NCBI GenBank assembly: GCA_030654695.1 | Contig: JAURWY010000025.1 | Location: 1 to 64,000, forward strand | DNA from: Polaromonas sp. | GTDB lineage: Bacteria > Pseudomonadota > Gammaproteobacteria > Burkholderiales > Burkholderiaceae_C | Direction of reading: 5' to 3' | DNA length: 64,000 bases | Part shown: positions 18,905 through 28,549 of the stretch, piece by piece | How the letters are laid out: every line of letters starts with the position of its first letter | Position numbering within the stretch: position 1 is the stretch's first letter | Made by a program: the position numbers and the translations under genes | The notes under the pieces: model-generated | Database searches by the model: none | Seen by the model: only the letters and a program-made list of their open reading frames with translations | What the model was told of the DNA's origin: nothing

Positions 18905-19380
18905 ATCGGGTAAATGATGGCGTTGGGGATCATTTCACTGTCATAGATCACCAGTCGCTCGGCAAACTTTAAACCCTCAGGCGTCTGCACGATGGTGTCG
19001 ATGTAGCGCCCAACATTGAAGACCGTGCTCAGTTTGTCGAGCTTGGTGCGAAACACCGCGTAGTTGGCTTCGCTGTGAATCCGGCCGGCCTCCACGCGCC
19101 GCACCACCGGTGCACCCACCACATGGCGCTGGTAATACGGGTCATGGAACAGCGTTTCCTGGATGCCATAGACGCGGTCCTTGAGCATGCCCTTGCTGGT
19201 AAATGACAACGTGGCCAGCGGAAAGCCGCGTTCGTGGTTCTCGCGCGGTTGCAGTTTGTAAACGCCGTCGTCCATAAAGAATTCTGGCCACAAATCCCAC
19301 TGACCGCTGTCCACGGCCAGTGCGTAATCAGCATACAAGCGGGTCAGCGCCAAGTGCGTTTCAAAGTTGATCATGTTCAC
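18901..19380 (-). CDS. Ring-hydroxylating oxygenase, small (beta) subunit
   Basis: A 159-residue protein of the SnoaL-like beta-subunit fold found in aromatic-ring hydroxylases (patterns WDLWPEFFMDDGVYKL and SEANYAVFRT). The beta subunit shapes and stabilises the hetero-hexamer but carries no metal. Its closest recognisable relatives by eye are the small subunits of salicylate 5-hydroxylase and anthranilate dioxygenase (NagH/AndAd type). It overlaps both neighbours by 4 bases, so translation is coupled. Confidence 0.85.
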   Translation of the reverse strand: MNMINFETHLALTRLYADYALAVDSGQWDLWPEFFMDDGVYKLQPRENHERGFPLATLSFTSKGMLKDRVYGIQETLFHDPYYQRHVVGAPVVRRVEAGRIHSEANYAVFRTKLDKLSTVFNVGRYIDTIVQTPEGLKFAERLVIYDSEMIPNAIIYPI

Positions 19381-20642
19381 TCCCCCATCACTTTGCGCCA
19401 GTAGGCGTACATGCCGCGAATCAGCGTCTCCGTGACCATGTGGTCGGTTTCGCCGACCTCGCGGCCGCCCAACTCAGCCAGCGTGCGGTGCTGCGGTTTG
19501 CTCTCAAAGGCCTGCTGCGAAAACTCAATCACCTCGCCGTCGTCAGCCGACACAAAACCGGCCGGTCCGAACAGATTGGCCTGACGCAGGCGCCGTTGAT
19601 GCATCTCGGGCGTGTCATCGTCAAAACCAAAATGCGTCCAGACAAAATCAAACGCACCATGACCGTCAGGCTGAATATGGCGCGTAGAGACGCTGTTGAC
19701 TTGCTGCTGAAAAATCACACTCGGAAAAAGCGTGGTCATGACGGCGGTCGGCCCGCCCCACCAAGCTTCAGGAACGATGTCCAGAAAGCTCGGATCATTG
19801 AGCTGCATGTCGGCTTTGAAGCTGCTGACCTGCGTCACTTGCGAGGCTTGACCCGAAGCCTGACCAGCGCTGCCGCGAGTGGACACCATGGCCGCATGCC
19901 GGTGGTGCGCGTCCATGCGCAGCTCCGATTTATTGTCAGCACGCCAAAGCCCAAACGTCACAAACCAGGTATGCAGCAAGCCCGGGTGATACGGGTCTTT
20001 GATGTTTTCTTGCATCAGCTTCCAGTTGCCTGGAATGCGTTGCCGGTTGTAGCCCAAGATGACCAACTTCCGGCCGTTGAAGAGTCTGTCGAAGTAGCCC
20101 AAGATGGTTGGGCCCATGAAGTCTTCCAGCGACTCAACCTCATGGTCGAAGGACGCAAACACCACGCCGCCACGCACGGCGACCTTGAGCGCTGTGAGGC
20201 CGTGGTCTTTGGGCTCAAAGTCAGCTGGCATGCCGCCATTGACCTTGCCGTCTTGGCGCACGCCCCGACGGAAAGGGACGCCCTGCAGATCGCCTTTGAG
20301 CGTGTAGCTCCACTGGTGATACGGACAGACGAATTCTTTTTTGTGGCCGTGCCGCTCGCGGCAGAACTGCATGCCCCGGTGCGCGCAGACGTTCTCAACC
20401 ACGTGGATCTGGCCGTCATCGGCACGCGTCATGATGACCGAGCGTTCACCGACCACCGTGCGCTTGAAGTCCCCGGGCTGGGGGATTTCAGCCTCCAGCC
20501 CCACATAGCACCAGTGGGCCTTGTAGAAAAATCGCGCCAACTCCTTTTTGTGGCGTTGCTCGTCGGTGTACACGGCGAAGGGGATGCGGCTGGTGTCGCC
20601 CTTTTCCCAATGAATGGGTTGGGCCGCAGGACTCTGACTCAT
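19377..20642 (-). CDS. Rieske non-heme iron oxygenase, large (alpha) subunit
   Basis: A 421-residue alpha subunit. The Rieske cluster ligands are C86 and H88 (CAHRG) and C106 and H109 (CPYHQWSY). The mononuclear iron region is NIKDPYHPGLLHTW. The N-terminal WCYVGLEAEIPQPGDF pattern places it with salicylate 5-hydroxylase and anthranilate 1,2-dioxygenase, so an ortho-substituted benzoate is the likely substrate class. GGAGACATCGC directly precedes ATG 20642 and decides the start. It is the first gene of the operon, divergent from a LysR regulator. Confidence 0.88.
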   Translation of the reverse strand: MSQSPAAQPIHWEKGDTSRIPFAVYTDEQRHKKELARFFYKAHWCYVGLEAEIPQPGDFKRTVVGERSVIMTRADDGQIHVVENVCAHRGMQFCRERHGHKKEFVCPYHQWSYTLKGDLQGVPFRRGVRQDGKVNGGMPADFEPKDHGLTALKVAVRGGVVFASFDHEVESLEDFMGPTILGYFDRLFNGRKLVILGYNRQRIPGNWKLMQENIKDPYHPGLLHTWFVTFGLWRADNKSELRMDAHHRHAAMVSTRGSAGQASGQASQVTQVSSFKADMQLNDPSFLDIVPEAWWGGPTAVMTTLFPSVIFQQQVNSVSTRHIQPDGHGAFDFVWTHFGFDDDTPEMHQRRLRQANLFGPAGFVSADDGEVIEFSQQAFESKPQHRTLAELGGREVGETDHMVTETLIRGMYAYWRKVMGE

Positions 20643-20723
20643 GCGATGTCTCCTCATATTTATAACGAGAATCATCCGTCAGCTTATAAAATTCGTAAAT
20701 CGAAGTCGGTCGATACACTCTAT

Positions 20724-20743
20724 TTGAATATCAAATATTGCAA
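20724..20743. promoter_or_regulatory. Operator-like inverted repeat between oxygenase and LysR genes
   Basis: TTGAATATCAAATATTGCAA contains the inverted repeat AATAT-CAA-ATATT. It lies 23 bases upstream of the LysR ATG and 82 bases upstream of the oxygenase ATG, in the 123-base divergent gap. It fits a LysR-type T-N11-A activator or autorepression site. A very similar sequence occurs at 22601-22620 upstream of hyuA. Confidence 0.45.
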
Positions 20744-20765
20744 TACCTCTGACCCTTTTATTTTT

Positions 20766-21713
20766 ATGCAGCTGTCCCAAATCGACCTCAATCTTTTGCT
20801 CGTCTTCCAACACCTGCTCAGGGAGAAACGTGTCTCAGGCGTGGCCCGGACGTTGGGCATGAGCCAGCCGGCGGTCAGCAGCGCGCTCAAGCGCTTGCGT
20901 TTGACGTTGGGCGATGAACTTTTTTTGCGGACTCAGCAAGGCATGCAGCCCACGCCATTTGCCCTGCAATTGGCCGAGCCGGTGGCGCAAGCGCTGGACG
21001 CGCTGCAACTGGCCTTAAATGTCCGCAGCAGTTTTGACGCGGCCAGCAGCGCGCGCAGCTTCAACTTGGCCATGACCGATGTCGGTGAGATGTATTTCTT
21101 GCCCGTGCTGATGGACCTGCTCGACCAACACGCGCCGGCGGTCACCTTGAACGTGGTCTCGGTTGCCCGTGACAGTTTGAAAGACGACATGGCCGCCGGT
21201 CGCATCGACCTGGCGCTGGGCTTGTTGCCTCAACTTCAGGCCGGGTTTTTTCAGCAAGCGTTATTCCGGCAAGATTATGTTTGCCTGATGCGGCAAGCCC
21301 ATCCTTTGGCGCAGCGCACCACGCTGGGTCTTGCGGAGTTTGCCGCTGCGGCGCATGTACGGGTTCTGGCCGCCGGCACGGGCCACGGTCGGGTAGACGA
21401 AGCGCTAGAGCGCCAAGGCTTGCAACGACGGATACGCCTGACCGTGCCGCACTATGTCGCATTGGGCGATGTGCTCGGCCATTCAGATTTGATCGCGACG
21501 GTGCCAGAACGCTTCGCGCAGCGTGTGACACGCCCTTTTGGTTTGACCACCTGCCCCTTGCCACTGGCCGTGCAAAGCAGTGCGATTCACCAGTTTTGGC
21601 ACGCCCGGCTGCACCGAGACCCGGGACACCAGTGGCTCAGGACCATGATCGCGCAGGGCTTTGGTGCCGACGGCGACAATGCGGCGCCATGGGAATCGCG
21701 CGTTGGGACTTAA
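20766..21713 (+). CDS. LysR-family transcriptional regulator (NagR/NahR-like)
   Basis: A 315-residue LysR regulator with the N-terminal helix-turn-helix [20 protein letters not shown] and an effector domain starting near residue 95. The opening [15 protein letters not shown] is typical of the NahR/NagR/NtdR subgroup, which responds to salicylate and related aromatics. It is divergent from the Rieske oxygenase genes and probably activates them. The start is ATG 20766; the frame stays open far upstream, but that region is antisense to the oxygenase. The stop overlaps the pyrF stop on the opposite strand. Confidence 0.88.
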   Translation: MQLSQIDLNLLLVFQHLLREKRVSGVARTLGMSQPAVSSALKRLRLTLGDELFLRTQQGMQPTPFALQLAEPVAQALDALQLALNVRSSFDAASSARSFNLAMTDVGEMYFLPVLMDLLDQHAPAVTLNVVSVARDSLKDDMAAGRIDLALGLLPQLQAGFFQQALFRQDYVCLMRQAHPLAQRTTLGLAEFAAAAHVRVLAAGTGHGRVDEALERQGLQRRIRLTVPHYVALGDVLGHSDLIATVPERFAQRVTRPFGLTTCPLPLAVQSSAIHQFWHARLHRDPGHQWLRTMIAQGFGADGDNAAPWESRVGT

Positions 21714-22546
21714 GGGGTGCTGTCTTGTTTTGCGGCTTGCAGAACATCCCGCGTTTTGATGGCTTCGCGCCTTGCGGCTTCGGCAAAGTCGTCGCCTGAC
21801 GAAGCGTACAAAATCGCCCGCGATGAATTGACGATGATGGGCGCACCGGCTTTGTAGCCGGCGCGCACAGTGGCTACGGCGTCACCGCCTTGGGCGCCAA
21901 CGCCGGGAATCAACAGCGGTAGCGTGGGGGCGACTTGGCGCACACGTTCGATTTCGGCCGGGTAAGTGGCGCCGACCACCAGCCCAAGTTGGCCATTGAG
22001 GTTCCACGGACCTTGCGCCAAACGCGCCACATGTTCGTAGAGCAGCGGTTGGCCTTCCACCGAGGCGAGGCGTTGATTTTGCAAATCGTCACCACCGGGG
22101 TTGGAGGTGCGGCACAGCAAAAATGCGCCCTTGCCTGCGTACTTCAAATACGGCGCGACCGAGTCGAAACCCATGAACGGCGACAGCGTGACAGCGTCAG
22201 CGCCGTAGCGCTCGAAGGCTTCAATCGCGTACTGCTGCGCGGTGCTGCCGATGTCGCCACGCTTGGCGTCCAGAATGATCGGCACCTGCGGCGCCACGCG
22301 GCGCATGTGCTCCATCAAACGCTCCAACTGGCCTTCAGCGCGGTGGGCGGCAAAGTAAGCAATCTGCGGTTTGAAGGACACCACGAGATCGGCCGTGGCG
22401 TCAACGATAGCCGCGCAAAAATCATAAATTTTGTTGGCGTCGCCTTTGAGCTTGCCGGGGAAACGGGTGGGTTCCGGGTCCAAGCCCACGCACAGCATGG
22501 ATTGGTTCTGCCGGCCGGCGGCATCGAGCATGTCAAGAAAAGTCAT
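21710..22546 (-). CDS. pyrF: Orotidine-5'-phosphate decarboxylase
   Basis: A 278-residue enzyme of the last step of UMP synthesis. The catalytic lysine lies in [10 protein letters not shown], the phosphate-binding part in [11 protein letters not shown], and the family opening in [10 protein letters not shown]. It belongs to the longer type 2 OMP decarboxylases found in betaproteobacteria and mycobacteria. The start at 22546 ([10 protein letters not shown]) is preferred to one 10 codons earlier. It converges on the LysR gene with a 3-base overlap of the stop codons. Confidence 0.93.
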   Translation of the reverse strand: MTFLDMLDAAGRQNQSMLCVGLDPEPTRFPGKLKGDANKIYDFCAAIVDATADLVVSFKPQIAYFAAHRAEGQLERLMEHMRRVAPQVPIILDAKRGDIGSTAQQYAIEAFERYGADAVTLSPFMGFDSVAPYLKYAGKGAFLLCRTSNPGGDDLQNQRLASVEGQPLLYEHVARLAQGPWNLNGQLGLVVGATYPAEIERVRQVAPTLPLLIPGVGAQGGDAVATVRAGYKAGAPIIVNSSRAILYASSGDDFAEAARREAIKTRDVLQAAKQDSTP

Positions 22547-22602
22547 GCGGGTATTGTAAGAACGGCCTGTTCCCAAGGGTTTGTACTCGTATTGATTTTA
22601 TT

Positions 22603-22639
22603 GAATATTGGATATTCTAAATAAGAGTAACGGCGTTAC
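22603..22639. promoter_or_regulatory. Two operator-like palindromes upstream of hyuA
   Basis: GAATAT-TGG-ATATTC (22603-22617) and GTAAC-GGC-GTTAC (22627-22639) are perfect inverted repeats with centres 23 bases apart, about two helical turns. They lie upstream of an AT-rich candidate -10 (TATAAA near 22644) and of hyuA. They are plausible binding sites for the IclR regulator encoded at the end of the hyuAB run. The 148-base gap also contains the pyrF upstream region. Confidence 0.5.
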
Positions 22640-22695
22640 CAATTATAAAAATACATCTCGGACTGATGTTCGCCAGATGCAAAGGAGACCAGATA

Positions 22696-24774
22696 GTGCA
22701 TTCAAGACAGGCGGATTCACGTGTTGCTGCTGACGTTGGCGGAACATTCACAGACATTGCCATCTTCGATGAGAAGACAGGCCTTATCAAGCTAGGGAAA
22801 TGCTTGACGACACCCGCGCATTTGATCGACGGCATCAACGATGGCGTCGAGAAAGCGGGTTCAAGCTTCGACCAAGCCAACCTTTTCCTGCATGGGACGA
22901 CGACGGCCATTAACACGCTACTAGAGCGAACCGGCGCACGTACGGCTCTGGTGACGACCCGAGGGTTTCGGGACATTTACGAAATCGGTCGGATCAATCG
23001 CCCTGAGGCTTACAACCTTTTCTTTCAGAAGCACAAGCCACTGATTGAGCGAGCGCTACGCTTTGAGGTTGATGAGCGCCTTTATGGGTCCGGCGAAGTA
23101 CTGAAGGAGCTGTCAGAGGAAGAGTTGGCTGATATTGCCGACAAGCTGGAGGTCGAAAATGTCGATTCCCTGGCCATCATGTTCATGCATTCCTACCGCA
23201 ATCCTGACCACGAGATCCGCGCGAAACAGTTTTTTGAAAAACGTTTTCCGGCTATGTACATCACGGCGTCGCACGAGCTGTCGCAGGAGTATCGCGAATA
23301 TGAGCGCACCAGTACGGTGGCGGCTAACGCTTATGTCGGCCCCAGAGTGCGCTCCTACCTTCGGGAAATCGTGGCGCATTTAGAGCAAAAGAAGTTTGGC
23401 GGAGGCTTCTTGATTGTTCAGTCTACAGGCGGACTTTATGACGTTGAGAGCGCGCAGAAGGAATGCATTCGGATGCTGGAGTCCGGCCCGGCGGCAGGTG
23501 TGATTGGAACGCGTGAGTTGTGCCGATCGATGGGCGTGCGTGATGCTATTGCGTTTGACATGGGGGGCACCACAGCCAAGTCAGGCGTGATCTTGGATGG
23601 CAATGTTCTGATGACGTCTAACTCAATGATCGGCGGTTATGCGGAAGGCTTGCCGGTGCAGATACCGATGATCGATATTCAGGAGGTCGGCACGGGTGGC
23701 GGCAGCATCGCGCGGTTGGCCGCTGGCGATTCGTTGCGTGTGGGGCCACAAAGTGCAGGCTCTGTGCCAGGGCCTGTTTGCTATGGCTTGGGAGGACAAG
23801 AGCCTACGGTGACCGACGCCAATCTGATTCTCGGTCGCTTGTCCGAAACCCGATTTCTTGGCGGCGATATGCGCTTAGATGCAAACGCCGCACGCAAGGC
23901 GATGCAGGAACGCATCGGGGACAAGTTGGGCTTATCGGTGGAGGCCGCTGCGGAAGGCGTCATACGTATCGCAGCGGTCACTATGTCCAATGTGGTGCAA
24001 CGGGTCACAACCGAACGCGGGCTCGATGCGCGGGATTTTCCCATGGTTGCTTTTGGCGGTGCAGGCCCCTTGCACGCGGTGCTGGTGGCGCGTGAATTGC
24101 AGATGCCGCGCGTCATCATCCCCAATGCACCGGGTCATTTTTCCGCATATGGCATGTTGGTCGCGGATCTTCGTCGCGACTATGTTCGAACACGATTTAC
24201 CTCGCTGGAGGCGTTTGACTTTGTGGAAGTGAATAAGCTTTACCTCGCGATGGAGGCAAAGGGCGAAGACGAAATACGCCGCGCTGCCGTGAAGGCTGGC
24301 GAGATCAAGATTGAACGCGGCTTAGACATGCGATATGTCGGGCAAGAGCATGCCGTGTCTGTGGATATCCCGGTGGAGGTTTTTAATGCGCATGACCTCG
24401 CGGCTATCAAGCGCCTTTTCGACGCGGTCCATTTGAAACGCTATGGTTATTGCTCCGATAAAGAGCGTGCCGAGGTGGTGAGCATCCGTACGTCAATCTC
24501 TGGCGAAATGCCGAAGCCGACAGTGTCAGAACTCGTTCCTGGTGCATCAGAGCCTGAGGTGGCTCCAAGTCGGCGGCCAGTGTATTTCACCGCTGAGGAT
24601 GGCTGGCAGGATGCGCGTGTTTACCAGCGCCAAGACTTGCGCAGGGGCAACCGGATTGCCGGCCCGGCGCTGGTGGAAGAGTATGCCTCTACCACGGTGA
24701 TATTCCCAGGCGATGAGCTGACGGTCGATAAATTTGGAAATCTAGTGATTGAGGTGGCGAATGATGAAAACTGA
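22696..24774 (+). CDS. hyuA: Hydantoinase/oxoprolinase family protein, subunit A (HyuA-like)
   Basis: A 692-residue ASKHA-fold subunit. The phosphate-binding motifs are AADVGGTFTDIAIF at the N terminus and FDMGGTTAKSGVI in the middle. Family members (N-methylhydantoinase, 5-oxoprolinase, acetophenone carboxylase, caprolactamase) use ATP to activate a cyclic amide, lactam or ketone. I place the start at GTG 22696 because GGAG ends 8 bases before it; ATG 22666 lacks such a site. It overlaps hyuB by 14 bases. The substrate is undetermined. Confidence 0.87.
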   Translation: MHSRQADSRVAADVGGTFTDIAIFDEKTGLIKLGKCLTTPAHLIDGINDGVEKAGSSFDQANLFLHGTTTAINTLLERTGARTALVTTRGFRDIYEIGRINRPEAYNLFFQKHKPLIERALRFEVDERLYGSGEVLKELSEEELADIADKLEVENVDSLAIMFMHSYRNPDHEIRAKQFFEKRFPAMYITASHELSQEYREYERTSTVAANAYVGPRVRSYLREIVAHLEQKKFGGGFLIVQSTGGLYDVESAQKECIRMLESGPAAGVIGTRELCRSMGVRDAIAFDMGGTTAKSGVILDGNVLMTSNSMIGGYAEGLPVQIPMIDIQEVGTGGGSIARLAAGDSLRVGPQSAGSVPGPVCYGLGGQEPTVTDANLILGRLSETRFLGGDMRLDANAARKAMQERIGDKLGLSVEAAAEGVIRIAAVTMSNVVQRVTTERGLDARDFPMVAFGGAGPLHAVLVARELQMPRVIIPNAPGHFSAYGMLVADLRRDYVRTRFTSLEAFDFVEVNKLYLAMEAKGEDEIRRAAVKAGEIKIERGLDMRYVGQEHAVSVDIPVEVFNAHDLAAIKRLFDAVHLKRYGYCSDKERAEVVSIRTSISGEMPKPTVSELVPGASEPEVAPSRRPVYFTAEDGWQDARVYQRQDLRRGNRIAGPALVEEYASTTVIFPGDELTVDKFGNLVIEVANDEN

Positions 24775-26707
24775 AGTACCTGGGACAAAGCGCGCTCCGC
24801 GGCAGAATGCGGTCATTACAGAGATCATCCGAAACGGCATGGTGGCGACCACCGAGGAGATGAAGTCCAATCTCATGCGGACCGCCTACAACATGATCAT
24901 CTACGAGGCGCTGGACTTCACGGTCGGCATCTTTGACCGCGAGGGCAATACCGTGTCCATCGGCATTGGGCTGCCGATGTTCATACGCGGGATGAGCAAC
25001 ACCGTCAAGCGGATGATCGACCAGTATGGCTACGATCAGCTGGAAGACGGTGATGTGCTTTTGACCAACGATGCATACATCACCGGTAGCCACTTGAACC
25101 ACATGACGTTTGCGGTGCCGATCTTCTTTGAGGGCGAAGTTGTTGGGTTTTCCGCCTGCATGGCGCACTGGCAGGACATTGGGGGCACGTTGGATGGCAT
25201 GACCTTCGATATCTATTCTGAAGGCCTGCAAATGCCTATTGTGAAGGTCTACCGCAAAGGTATTCCCAATGACGACGTGTTCCGAATCATCGAGCTGAAT
25301 GTCCGTATACCTGAACGAGCCATGGGTGATTTGCGCGCGCAAATTGCAGCTGTCAAGACGGGCGAAAAGCGGGTGTTGGAAATGCTACGAAAGCACGGCA
25401 AGCAGACCGTTGTCAATGCTATCGAACATATTTTCGAACAAAGTGATGCTGCTTCTCGCGCAGCCCTCCGCGAAATGCCGGATGGTGTCTACTTTGCAGA
25501 ATCCTTCATGGACGATGACGGCGTTGCCCACGGGAAACGCATTCCTATTCGGGTGAAGGTGATCATCCGCGGCGACGAGATGACCATTGACCTGTCGGAC
25601 GTGAGCGACCAAGTTAAAGGTTTTTACAACTCAGGTGAGTCTGCCGGTATTGCTTGCGCCCAAGTGGCATTTAAATGCCTGGTTGCCCCAACTGAATTGC
25701 CTATTAACGATGGCTGCTTTCGTGCGCTGACGGTCATTCTGCCTGAGGGGAAAGTGATCAACGCCACCCGCCCGGCGCCGATGCGCTGGTGGATGACTTT
25801 CCCCATGACGGTTGTCGATACCGTGTTCCGCGCCCTTGCAACGGCCATTCCTTCAAAAGTCATCGCGGGACACCATGCCGATTTGTGCATTGCTTCAGTT
25901 CATGGGCGTCAACCGCATGACAACAAGCTCTTTCTATACCTCGGGGGGTTGATTGGCGGCGGCTGGGGCGCCAAACACAATGAAGATGGGATGAGCGCGA
26001 CGATTGCCATCAACGACGGCGATACCCATAACGGACCCTCCGAACAAGTCGAGGCGAAATATCCATTGTTAGTGGAGCGTTATGCCTTGCGGAGTGATTC
26101 AGGAGGCGCGGGTACTTACCGAGGTGGACTCGGTACCGAGCAGGTTATCCGTGTACTGTCAGAAATCATGTTCAACACCCAGATTGAGCGGGTGGAATGC
26201 TGCCCATGGGGCCTGTTCGGCGGCATGTCGGCGATGGGCAATGAAGTTGCCCTGCATCGAAAGGGCAAGGACGAGGTCGTTTACACAACAGGGAAAGTGT
26301 TCTCTCAAATGCTGACCGCAGGGGACACTTGGACACTGAAATCTGGTGGCGGTGGTGGCTTCGGTCAACCGACTGCGCGTGATGTCGAAAGGATTGAACG
26401 CGATGTCGTTAACGGATATGTGTCCGCAGAAGCGGCCCGCAGTCAGTACGGCGCAGTGGTGGACCCCGTCAGCCATAAGGTCGACAGGGCCGCGACAGCA
26501 GAGCTGCGGGCCCATATGGAGAAGCATGGTCTGCCTCTAGATCAGCCTTATACGAGCCCGGCAAAGCTGCTCAAGGCGCTGAGTGATAAGTCGAAGAAAA
26601 CCAAGAGTCGCATCACGTTACAACCGGCAGCCCTCGCCCGCAAGGCCCAAGATTGGCAAGCTGAAGCGCGCGCTGAAGGCTTGATCGCTGACCGGTGCTG
26701 CAGCTAA
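24761..26707 (+). CDS. hyuB: Hydantoinase/oxoprolinase family protein, subunit B (HyuB-like)
   Basis: A 648-residue partner subunit. HyuB signatures include RTAYNMIIYEALDFTVGIFD, LTNDAYITGSHLNHM and the glycine-rich end of the catalytic domain GGGGGFGQP. With HyuA it would open a cyclic amide or carboxylate an enolisable substrate at the expense of ATP. Two overlapping ATG codons (24761 and 24764) inside the hyuA stop region are both possible starts, and GAGGTGG lies upstream. The C-terminal 40 residues after LLKALSDK are basic and unlike the core domain. Confidence 0.87.
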   Translation: MMKTEVPGTKRAPRQNAVITEIIRNGMVATTEEMKSNLMRTAYNMIIYEALDFTVGIFDREGNTVSIGIGLPMFIRGMSNTVKRMIDQYGYDQLEDGDVLLTNDAYITGSHLNHMTFAVPIFFEGEVVGFSACMAHWQDIGGTLDGMTFDIYSEGLQMPIVKVYRKGIPNDDVFRIIELNVRIPERAMGDLRAQIAAVKTGEKRVLEMLRKHGKQTVVNAIEHIFEQSDAASRAALREMPDGVYFAESFMDDDGVAHGKRIPIRVKVIIRGDEMTIDLSDVSDQVKGFYNSGESAGIACAQVAFKCLVAPTELPINDGCFRALTVILPEGKVINATRPAPMRWWMTFPMTVVDTVFRALATAIPSKVIAGHHADLCIASVHGRQPHDNKLFLYLGGLIGGGWGAKHNEDGMSATIAINDGDTHNGPSEQVEAKYPLLVERYALRSDSGGAGTYRGGLGTEQVIRVLSEIMFNTQIERVECCPWGLFGGMSAMGNEVALHRKGKDEVVYTTGKVFSQMLTAGDTWTLKSGGGGGFGQPTARDVERIERDVVNGYVSAEAARSQYGAVVDPVSHKVDRAATAELRAHMEKHGLPLDQPYTSPAKLLKALSDKSKKTKSRITLQPAALARKAQDWQAEARAEGLIADRCCS

Positions 26708-27585
26708 TGGCGGGCACTACCGTCAAACCCAAGCTACGTCTAGCTAGCGCTAAGGGTGTGCAACAGCGCGTGACCGGCGGCGTGCTGTCGGTTCGCAGGA
26801 GTTTGCAGCTGCTGGAGTTCATGTCCGAAGGCGAGGGGATGTGGTCGCTTGCAGACATAAGCCGCAGGTTGGACGTGAACAAGTCGATCGCTATCAGACT
26901 GATTGACGAACTTCGAGCGACAGGTTTTGTTTACTGCGATGAGGCCACCGGCGCCTACGTTTTAACTTACAAACTCAGTAATTTAGGCCTGCGAAAGTTG
27001 GCGCAAACGAGGTTGCTAGACCAATCGAGCGGTGTTCTACGCGAGTTGGCCAACGAGACGGGTGAACTCGTTCGTTTGGGGGTTGTCGAGTTCGGTTCCC
27101 GGGTAACTTGGGTGCTTGCTTTTGTAGGTGCCCGGCGAACATTGCACATCGATCCCAACTATCGGCTGGACGTGCAGCTCAATACGCACGCTGCAGGGAA
27201 GGCTTGGCTGTCAACACTGTCGCGTCAGCAGGCCTGGACCGTGCTGACCGAAACCGGGATTGCCAAATGCACTGAATTTTCTAAAACCAAGCGACGAGAC
27301 ATAGAGGAGGACTTAGAGCAAGCCCAGCTGACGGGTTACGCCCTGAGCTACGAAGAGAACGAGCTCGGCGTGGGTGCGATTGCAGCTCCCATCATGGTCA
27401 ATCTCGCTTCAGGTGAGCGGGTCTGTGCCGGTGTCGTCAGTATTGCATCACCCACTACGCGAATGTCGGCCAAAGATCTTCAGACGTTGGCGCCTGCCTT
27501 GTTGAACGGTGTGGCGAAACTCAGTGATATTTGGCCAATCGGCCCAGCTTCAAGTCAACCGGCTGCGATAACACGCAGCAGTTGA
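26707..27585 (+). CDS. IclR-family transcriptional regulator
   Basis: A 292-residue regulator with an N-terminal winged helix (SLADISRRLDVNKSIAIRLI) and a C-terminal IclR effector domain (HAAGKAWLST, ELGVGAIAAPI, VSIASPTTRM). The start ATG shares its first base with the hyuB stop (TAATG), so it is translated from the hyu transcript. It most likely controls the hyuAB promoter through the palindromes at 22603-22639. The ligand may be the hydantoin-like substrate or its product. Confidence 0.87.
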   Translation: MAGTTVKPKLRLASAKGVQQRVTGGVLSVRRSLQLLEFMSEGEGMWSLADISRRLDVNKSIAIRLIDELRATGFVYCDEATGAYVLTYKLSNLGLRKLAQTRLLDQSSGVLRELANETGELVRLGVVEFGSRVTWVLAFVGARRTLHIDPNYRLDVQLNTHAAGKAWLSTLSRQQAWTVLTETGIAKCTEFSKTKRRDIEEDLEQAQLTGYALSYEENELGVGAIAAPIMVNLASGERVCAGVVSIASPTTRMSAKDLQTLAPALLNGVAKLSDIWPIGPASSQPAAITRSS

Positions 27586-27634
27586 TGCTTCGAAATCCCC
27601 ATTTTTTACTTCTTTCAATCAAGGCGAACATCTC

Positions 27635-28489
27635 ATGCGCTTACTCAATTTTCTACAAGATGGACACAGCCGTTTGGGCGCCCGTGTTGCTAATGACGTA
27701 ATTGATCTCACTGCAGCGGGGCTACCGGACTGCATAGACAAACTCCTTCTCCTAGGCGACGATGGCATGACGCGTGCGCGTCAGGCCTTGGCTGCCGCGA
27801 CTCAAAAGATTCCCTTATCGGCGGTTACCTATCTCCCGCCTGTACTGAATCCAAGTAAGGCCATTGCCGTTGGGCTTAACTATGTAGACCATGCAGCGGA
27901 AAGCCCATACAAGGATCCTCCAAAGTATCCGGTGCTGTTCCAGCGATACAAATCGTCATGGGTTGCGCACAACGAAAACATCGTTCGCCCCAAAGTATCG
28001 ACCGCTTTTGACTACGAGGCTGAGCTGGTCATCGTGATTGGAAAGCCCGGACGCTATATCGACAAGCAGGACGCATTGCACCATGTCGCTGGCTACTCCA
28101 TTTTTAATGACGGCTCCATCCGCGACTACCAGCTACGCACAACGCAGTGGATGATGGGTAAGAACTTTGACCGGACAGGCGGATTTGGCCCAGAGTTCAT
28201 CACTGCGGACGAGCTACCTGAGGGTGCCATTGGGCTGCGCTTACAGGCTAGGCTGAACGGCCAAACTGTGCAAGATGCCAACACAAAAGACATGATTTTC
28301 GACGTTGTCACGCTTGTCAGCGTGTGTTCGGAAGCGATGGAATTGCAACCCGGCGACATCATCATCGCCGGCACGCCTGCTGGCGTTGGGATGGCGCGTA
28401 AGCCACCGCTTTACATGAAGGCGGGTGATGTGTGTGAAATTGAAATCGAAAAAATTGGCATCCTCAGAAATAAAGTTGTTGACGAATGA
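27635..28489 (+). CDS. Fumarylacetoacetate hydrolase (FAH) family protein
   Basis: A 284-residue enzyme with the FAH-fold metal ligands in FDYEAELVIVIG (two acidic residues) and in NDGSIRDYQL, plus GTPAGVGMARKPP near the C terminus. Relatives hydrolyse, isomerise or decarboxylate 2-keto-enol acids (HpcE/HpaG type, 2-keto-4-pentenoate hydratase, acylpyruvase). It lies 49 bases after the IclR gene and 60 before the DapA-family gene. The two together suggest degradation of a 2-keto acid released by HyuAB. Confidence 0.85.
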   Translation: MRLLNFLQDGHSRLGARVANDVIDLTAAGLPDCIDKLLLLGDDGMTRARQALAAATQKIPLSAVTYLPPVLNPSKAIAVGLNYVDHAAESPYKDPPKYPVLFQRYKSSWVAHNENIVRPKVSTAFDYEAELVIVIGKPGRYIDKQDALHHVAGYSIFNDGSIRDYQLRTTQWMMGKNFDRTGGFGPEFITADELPEGAIGLRLQARLNGQTVQDANTKDMIFDVVTLVSVCSEAMELQPGDIIIAGTPAGVGMARKPPLYMKAGDVCEIEIEKIGILRNKVVDE

Positions 28490-28549
28490 ATCGGTGGTGC
28501 GTTCGCGCCTGATTTGATGAACTGAAACACAAACTTCACAGGAGATTCC

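Noticed and set aside
19440..20765. A long in-frame extension upstream of the LysR gene.
   Set aside because: It is antisense to the oxygenase alpha subunit, lacks similarity to any LysR N terminus, and the normal helix-turn-helix start is at 20766.
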